From Phytophthora hibernalis (Eukaryota; Oomycota; Peronosporomycetes; Peronosporales; Peronosporaceae): 64,000 bases of DNA. The stretch lies in assembly GCA_012656075.1 (NCBI GenBank), contig JAAKBF010000109.1, positions 1-64,000 of the forward strand. The letters run 5' to 3'. Position numbers and translations under genes: made by a program. Positions 58,851 through 64,000 of the stretch are shown here, piece after piece. The notes under the pieces are model-generated. The model searched no databases. It had not been told where the DNA came from and saw only the letters and a list, made by a program, of their open reading frames with translations. Every line of letters begins with the position of its first letter. The first letter of the stretch is position 1.

Positions 58851-59399
58851 TTTTAAAACAATTAAGTGAGCACGCCTCGGACTTCGTCCGGGGCGGCATC
58901 GATTCCTCTGCCTGCTATCGTCATCGCACTATGTAGCCAGATCTCATCTCCATCTGAGATCTGTTCTGAATGTCCTCTCGTACTTAATTTTGATAGGTAC
59001 ATATCATCTTAGACAGGATTCTCTCATTCAGGTTTTCTCTATAAGGCAGGTTAGCTGCCTCTACGCTCAACAGCAATGTACGGTACTACCCTGATTTAAG
59101 TGAACGTAGTATATTGCTGCACTGGACTTAGTCTTAGAAATTCACTTCTCCAGAGAGTTACGGTACTCTATCCACCGAAAGAAGGGTCGTTTGTCGTGTA
59201 AAAGTACCGTCAGGGTTACCTGCCCAAGTAAACATGGGTACTCTTTCGGCCAATGAGATCGAATCACTTAATATGGGGCGACTTCTCACTTGGCTTTTGT
59301 ATGTCCCCCAGCTTCAACTTGTCATTTAGAAATCGTTTAAAAACGGTAGACCTGAGAAAAGCAGGTGTACCAGTGGCGCATTGGTGGAAGCTGCAGTGC
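58851..59399. other. Probable 5' LTR/leader region of Copia 2
   Basis: No gene. It lies where the 5' LTR and leader should be, but the other LTR is lost, so edges cannot be set. Confidence 0.3.
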
Positions 59400-59750
59400 A
59401 GGGCCAGCATGGCGCTTCCGCTCGTGTTCGCTGGCGTCATTACTGCTGCGGTGCTCGAAGGCACGGTGCGTTTGGATGCCTCGGCGCCGACAGCGAGCTC
59501 GGAGCTGCTGCTTGCCTTCGGTGACCAGCATGGCGTGTCCGATTGCCTTAAATGGCATCATTACTGTTGTTCTGCTGTAGGCCGCACTGCTTTTAGACGA
59601 CGCCAGCATGGAGCTGCTGTCTGCCTTGGGTGGCCGGCATGGAGTTTTTACTACTACTGTGATGCTGTAGGCCACAGTGCAGTCGGGTGATGCGCCACCA
59701 ACGAACAGCATGGAGCTGCTGCCTGCGTTGGGTTGCTACCTTTAAGAATA
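59400..59750. repeat. Degenerate tandem repeat, about 60-110 bp periods
   Basis: Recurring words CAGCATGGAGCTGCTG, CTGCCTTGGGTG and TACTGTTGTTCTGCTGTAGGCC appear three to four times in order, with drift in spacing. No coding role seen. Confidence 0.5.
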
Positions 59751-59824
59751 TTGACCAAGACCGACAAAGTAATTGCTCATGCAAATGTATTAACTTACTA
59801 TGGTGGCAATATGTGCACATATAC

Positions 59825-60195
59825 TCAGAGAGCTTGGCCAAGGTGCGCAGAACACTGGTATTTGAACTGTTGTCGACTGTGACGACCGTAATAGAACGTT
59901 AGCTCTTGGAGGGGAGGAATATTGTCGATTGCGAAGATCCCTTGGCGAGTCGTGTATGTCCAGTTGAACTTGTACACGGCGCAGTTTGGCTGGCACGAAT
60001 GGTTGATGAATCGGCTTTCATTTCCACACCCCACCGCGTTGACAAACACCGTCGAGCCTCCACCCCATTTAGTTTGAGTGCGAAACTGTGCTTGGAATCG
60101 TCGGTCAGCATGCTCGATTGCTTCAATTCCGTACAGGATTTTCCGACATACTCAATAATGAAGGCCCCTTGCAGAATCCAGTGGGTGGAAACCAC
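59825..60195 (-). pseudogene. SET-domain (histone-lysine methyltransferase type) fragment
   Basis: Two frames give the core of a SET domain: GAFIIEYVGKS, HSFALKLNG, then VFVNAVGCGNESRFINHSCQ with the RFINHSCxPN cofactor/catalytic motif, GIFAIDNIPPLQELTFYYG and FKYQCSAH. Intact SET enzymes transfer methyl groups from S-adenosylmethionine to lysines. Only the SET core is present: no pre-SET, no other domain, and one frame change near 60050. It lies among repeats, so it is a fragment or part of a repeated family. Confidence 0.65.
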
Positions 60196-60200
60196 GCCAA

Positions 60201-60976
60201 GTCCAACTCGAGAATCGACTAGATCTAGAGGAAAGTGCTGCTAGAATCGATTTCCGCAGTCTTCACCTAGTCGACAGGTGGTGCTATACGTTGACGCACG
60301 CACTTGTCAGATGCGTGTCAATAGGGGGCACAGTGTATCTTACATTCGCAGGTTGCGTTGCTATAATGGGGCACTTCCATTACTGGATAAGGCCGAGAAG
60401 CCGAGAAGACGTTGTGGTCGATACGGACAACGTCTGTGGGCCACTCTCGAAGTTCTATGAAGTCGTAGTCGCCGCCAACAATAGGCAATGGCACGTGTGG
60501 TTGGATGTTTATCGCCAGACTCCACAGCGAAGGAGGCCACTCCACAACGAACAAAAATCGTTTGAGTGGCTAAAAAGCTCTGGCATTTGACATGTGTTCT
60601 ATATGCTGCGCCATTCAGCTTGTATAAATTATACGAATTGTTTTGTATAACAATCCCAGTGCCCATGTGAGTCAGTCCTACACGGTGTGCGTGAATTGGC
60701 AACACTCAAAGTTTATGCCCCCTGATTCCGTAGCGAGGGGCTGTAGGTGATGAAGGGGTGGTTGTTTAAATTATCGAACATGCGTCATGTGGGAACGGTG
60801 TCATAATTATCTTACACTCCTTGTAGAATAGATTGCGAAGTCACGTGAGATCGCGGTGTGATTTCCTTCGTGCTCCCGACGCATGTAAATTGAGGAAAAC
60901 CAGCAAATAGCTGGTTGAGTTCGATTAAAGCCGATCGAGATCGAGATCAGGCCCCCAACAAACAGATCGGCAATCA
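60201..60976. other. Intergenic, no gene recognised
   Basis: Short frames only, between the SET fragment and DIRS-like element 2. Confidence 0.35.
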
Positions 60977-63790
60977 TCACAGCGATTGGCCCACTATTCT
61001 GGCTGCGACCTGATAGCACGGCAGGGCATCTATTCTTGTGTAGACTTGAAAGCAATCACCCGACCAGCGGCCTTGCTGACGAATGAGATTGTCTTCAGCT
61101 CCATCATCGAAGAGAGCTGCAGCGCCACCACTTCTCAGTGAGTGCGTGCTGAACTCAGATGCTCTTGCTCCGACAGCTACCGCACCTTTGCGTATCAGAA
61201 ATGTTACGTCTTCTGCGTGGATTATTTTCGAGACGTCAAACAAACGAATTGGAGGATTCTGATCGGGCTTGAGTTTTTCAGCATGCCGAAGTAGATACCA
61301 CGCGGCTCGTACTGGGCACAACCAAGCATTTCGGGCCGGTGTAGACGCCGAGTTGTGGAGATACCGAATTGGTCCGTCTTACTGCCCCGAAATTGAATCA
61401 CGCAATGTCTGCTTTTTGACGTTCTTGTGCATTTTCACCGTTTGACTGTTGAAAGGTGATGTCGCCGATGCGTAGGCCGTAACTTTTAAGATTACCGCTC
61501 GTTGCTAGGTATTCACTCCGTCTCAGCATAAAGAAGAAGCCCAGGACCGTAACCCCCACCATAGGACACGGTCGTGGGCGAGTCCAAAATCGAGAACTCC
61601 TTGCATTGCTTGGAAGATTGGGAGGGTGACGAGTTGCTTGCGCTGAGGAGATGACGACAACCTTTGCATCTCTCGCACAGCCAACTTGTCTGATGGCAAG
61701 AGCAAAACTGGGTATCCAAAGGTAACTCGATGACACCGCGAGAGATGGCTAATCTTGGAGAGAATGGTTCGGGGATTGTTGCCTTTGCCTTGAGATCCCG
61801 TCGGCCAACAGAAAACACCGAAAAGGGCCAATTGGTATGAATGCTGTTCTGGCGAAGGGCAGTTGCATCGTAAACCCGTGGGATCTGCATTAGAGGCTCC
61901 ATTGCTGCCAAGTAGCGATGTGCTTATTTCTTGACGCGTCGACCAGTGAGTAGAATCGAAGTGTTGTGAGAACGTCGTGTAAATGTGTCGAAGTTCGATC
62001 GGTACCTGAACAGCAATCCACGTGGCACAATATTCAGTAAATAACTGTGTTAATGCGGTGTCCCGAGGTCGTGATCCCGCATCTGCTGGTTTGTTACTGC
62101 GACCCGGAATGTGTTTCACAGATATCCTCGTCGTGTAAGCCGCCTCCATCAAACCGATCGCTCGGTTCCATGCCATACTGAATGGATGGTTTGCGCCCAA
62201 AGTGTTCGATCTTGCGACGGCCGTAGCGTTATCGGACCAGAAGCGAATATGAGGAACACGGGGACAGAACTGCTCAAGCCAACTGAGAGAGAAAGAATGA
62301 TCCCAAATGCAACAGATAGTTGCTCGCGAATATTGATGTCGCATGTCCCGTCGCGATCAAGTTACGTTCATCTGTATCGAAGATACACCGAATGTGCCGT
62401 CGATTTTCAGGATTCAACACCACAAGACCATCATCGTTTGCATCGACGTAGAAATGCACATCCGGCGAAGGGAGGCCTACGAAGAATTTTGTCGGTACGC
62501 CACGTAGTCGCCCAACACGAAGAATAGATTCAAACCATGATAAATCATCGTGCATCGCTGGTGTGATTGGAATCCGGCGATAGCGGTTGGCCTGCTTGCA
62601 CTTAGACTGGAGATGCTGAAAAATGGTTTGCCGCCCTGATAAACAGACATAAGTGGCGTAAACTGCGGAGTAGTTGTTGCAGTTGCTTCAGAGATACGCA
62701 TGAAGAGGTTTTTGCCATCTGCACACGGTTCAAAGCTTTCTCCATATTTTTACCGGCATGGACACTGTCCACTCGAGACCCAGTGCCACCAGATTTTCTT
62801 CCCAATTCGAAAACTTTGCCTCATTTATCGCGGTGGGCCCCAGCACAGCCATCATGGCCAATCGCAGTGTTTCGACAGCAATGGCACAGCGGTCATTCTC
62901 GTCGTCTTCGATGAGAACATGGTCATCGACCCATTCAAAGGAGAAATAATGACCTGGTATCTGAAGTTCAAGAGCACATCGTTGCAGGGGACGCGCACCA
63001 ACCAAATGCGTTATGGCACGACCAAAGACGGCTTAAAAGGCAGGCGAACCTGTCCATCCGAACGGAGCTGACATGTCAACTACTCCGATTCCAAGCTTCT
63101 TGAAAACGCCACCCATCCAGCGTGCATCTCTGGGGACTATCTGTAGGTGCCGGAAAGATCCTTTGACATCACCTTTGCAAATCAAGACGCGCGTGTTAGG
63201 GTGTCCAGCTTTTTGAATACAAGCGTACACGTACTGGATTCGTTGCGCTAACAACTTGACGCTCGTAAAGGAACGTCCGGAAGCGAATCTTGAAGTATTA
63301 CCGAGTTTGTCGAGTCATTCGGTGGAAATGACAGGTCGTGTATGATCCTTGACTCAATGTTTGGATGGATATCCGCTTTTGATTCAGCTCCAAAAGGACT
63401 TGTATGAACCTTCCACTGTTTCTACATGTCTGCATCGATGACCAAATATTCACCAAGTGCCTGGCCATTAGCAATACTGCGGAGGACACTATTTTCGAAT
63501 TGTTGAGCTGATTGATGGTTGCTATACGACTTCCAATGCCGGCAGTTTTGTGTTCATTTGGCTTCATATCCATGATTCGCAATTGAAATCATCAGCGCTC
63601 GATGTTCGTAGTCTCCTAGCAGAACTTCATAGCGTTTTGGGTCCAAAGCCTTATTGGGGCGGCTATCGTCGTGCGTTTGCCCTCGAATCTGCAGCACTGT
63701 TTTTTCAAGAGACGCATAGTCGCTGCGTATCCACCTGGACAGGTGAGTCTGGAACAACTCGTTGGTCGTTCCGTGCGATTTCTTCAACAC
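60977..63790 (-). mobile_element. DIRS-like tyrosine-recombinase retroelement 2 (RT, RNase H, YR)
   Basis: Order on the minus strand: RT (63790-62730; LLGDYEHRALMISIANHGYE, TSPFGAESKAD, SRIIHDLSFPPN, KGDVKGSFRHLQIVPRDARW, SAPFGWTGSPAF, LRLAMMAVLGPTAINEAKF), RNase H (62555-61920; VHFYVDANDDGLVVLNP, IRFWSDNATAVARS, GRSNKPADAGSR), and recombinase (61911-60977; GFFFMLRRSEYLATSG, STHSLRSGGAAALFDD, GRWSGDCFQVYTR). The last two hold the Arg, His/Trp and Tyr residues of the YR active site. A stop interrupts RT before KQWKVH. Order RT-RH-YR is as in DIRS/Ngaro elements. Gag would lie beyond 63.8 kb. Confidence 0.82.
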
Positions 63791-64000
63791 GTTTGATCTC
63801 TAAAAGCCCAACGTTTTGGTGAGATGAAGTTGATGCTGCTCATACTTCTGCTCGAGTCGTTTTAAAGGGCTGCACGGACACGAGGGGCAAGTGGTATGTA
63901 AGCCGTGATCTGAGGTACTCTCAAACGACTCCCACGTCATCATTCTAGCTTCATGTCATCGCGCAATTTGCCGAATGCCTCAGTGGTGTACTTAAGGACC

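Noticed and set aside
1..64000. tRNA, rRNA, CRISPR arrays, RxLR or Crinkler effector genes
   Set aside because: I looked for tRNA-like T-arms, spaced repeats, signal peptides followed by RxLR-EER and LxLFLAK-type starts and saw none convincing.

Overview
The window looks like nuclear DNA from an oomycete, most probably Phytophthora or a close relative. The evidence is protein content (START plus FYVE-related proteins in tandem, oomycete-type P450s, a FYVE-GRAM-myotubularin), short spliceosomal introns of about 60 to 75 nt with GT/AG borders, core-promoter motifs resembling the Phytophthora Inr/flanking element, and a heavy mixed load of transposons (hAT, MULE, PiggyBac, Copia, Gypsy and two DIRS-like tyrosine-recombinase retroelements). 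Genus and species cannot be fixed by eye.

Layout. 1-4 kb: a leucine-rich-repeat protein running off the left edge, a cytochrome P450 and a decayed glucan-synthesis-type fragment. 4-12 kb: mostly transposons (hAT, a chromo-like ORF, a MULE). 12-34.6 kb: a dense gene island with a second P450, three tandem START/FYVE-related genes on the minus strand, a CaMK-type kinase, a DHHC palmitoyltransferase, proteasome alpha-2, a mitochondrial-type rhomboid protease, a guanylate-binding-protein-like GTPase, a trehalose-6-phosphate synthase pseudogene and a large FYVE-GRAM-myotubularin. 34.8-64 kb: repeat territory with nested TIR elements, a NOT1 gene fragment, a PiggyBac gene with introns, a second MULE, Gypsy and Copia pieces, two DIRS-like elements in opposite orientation and a SET-domain fragment.

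Almost every conserved gene here is broken into overlapping frames. Reading the junctions shows that nearly all breaks are losses of one base in a homopolymer, or of two bases in a GT run, at places where the homologous protein continues undisturbed. I read these as consensus errors of a long-read assembly rather than decay, so multi-frame genes are annotated as single genes. Exceptions with real damage are the trehalose synthase, the glucan-synthesis fragment, the NOT1 fragment and most transposons.

Most notable: a probable 5-nt microexon carrying the catalytic cysteine codon of the DHHC enzyme; twelve copies of the palindrome TACCGGTA where about one is expected; a motif (ACATGTTGTA) recurring in the introns and flanks of the PiggyBac gene; and several coding fragments that are directly followed by their own inverted copy.
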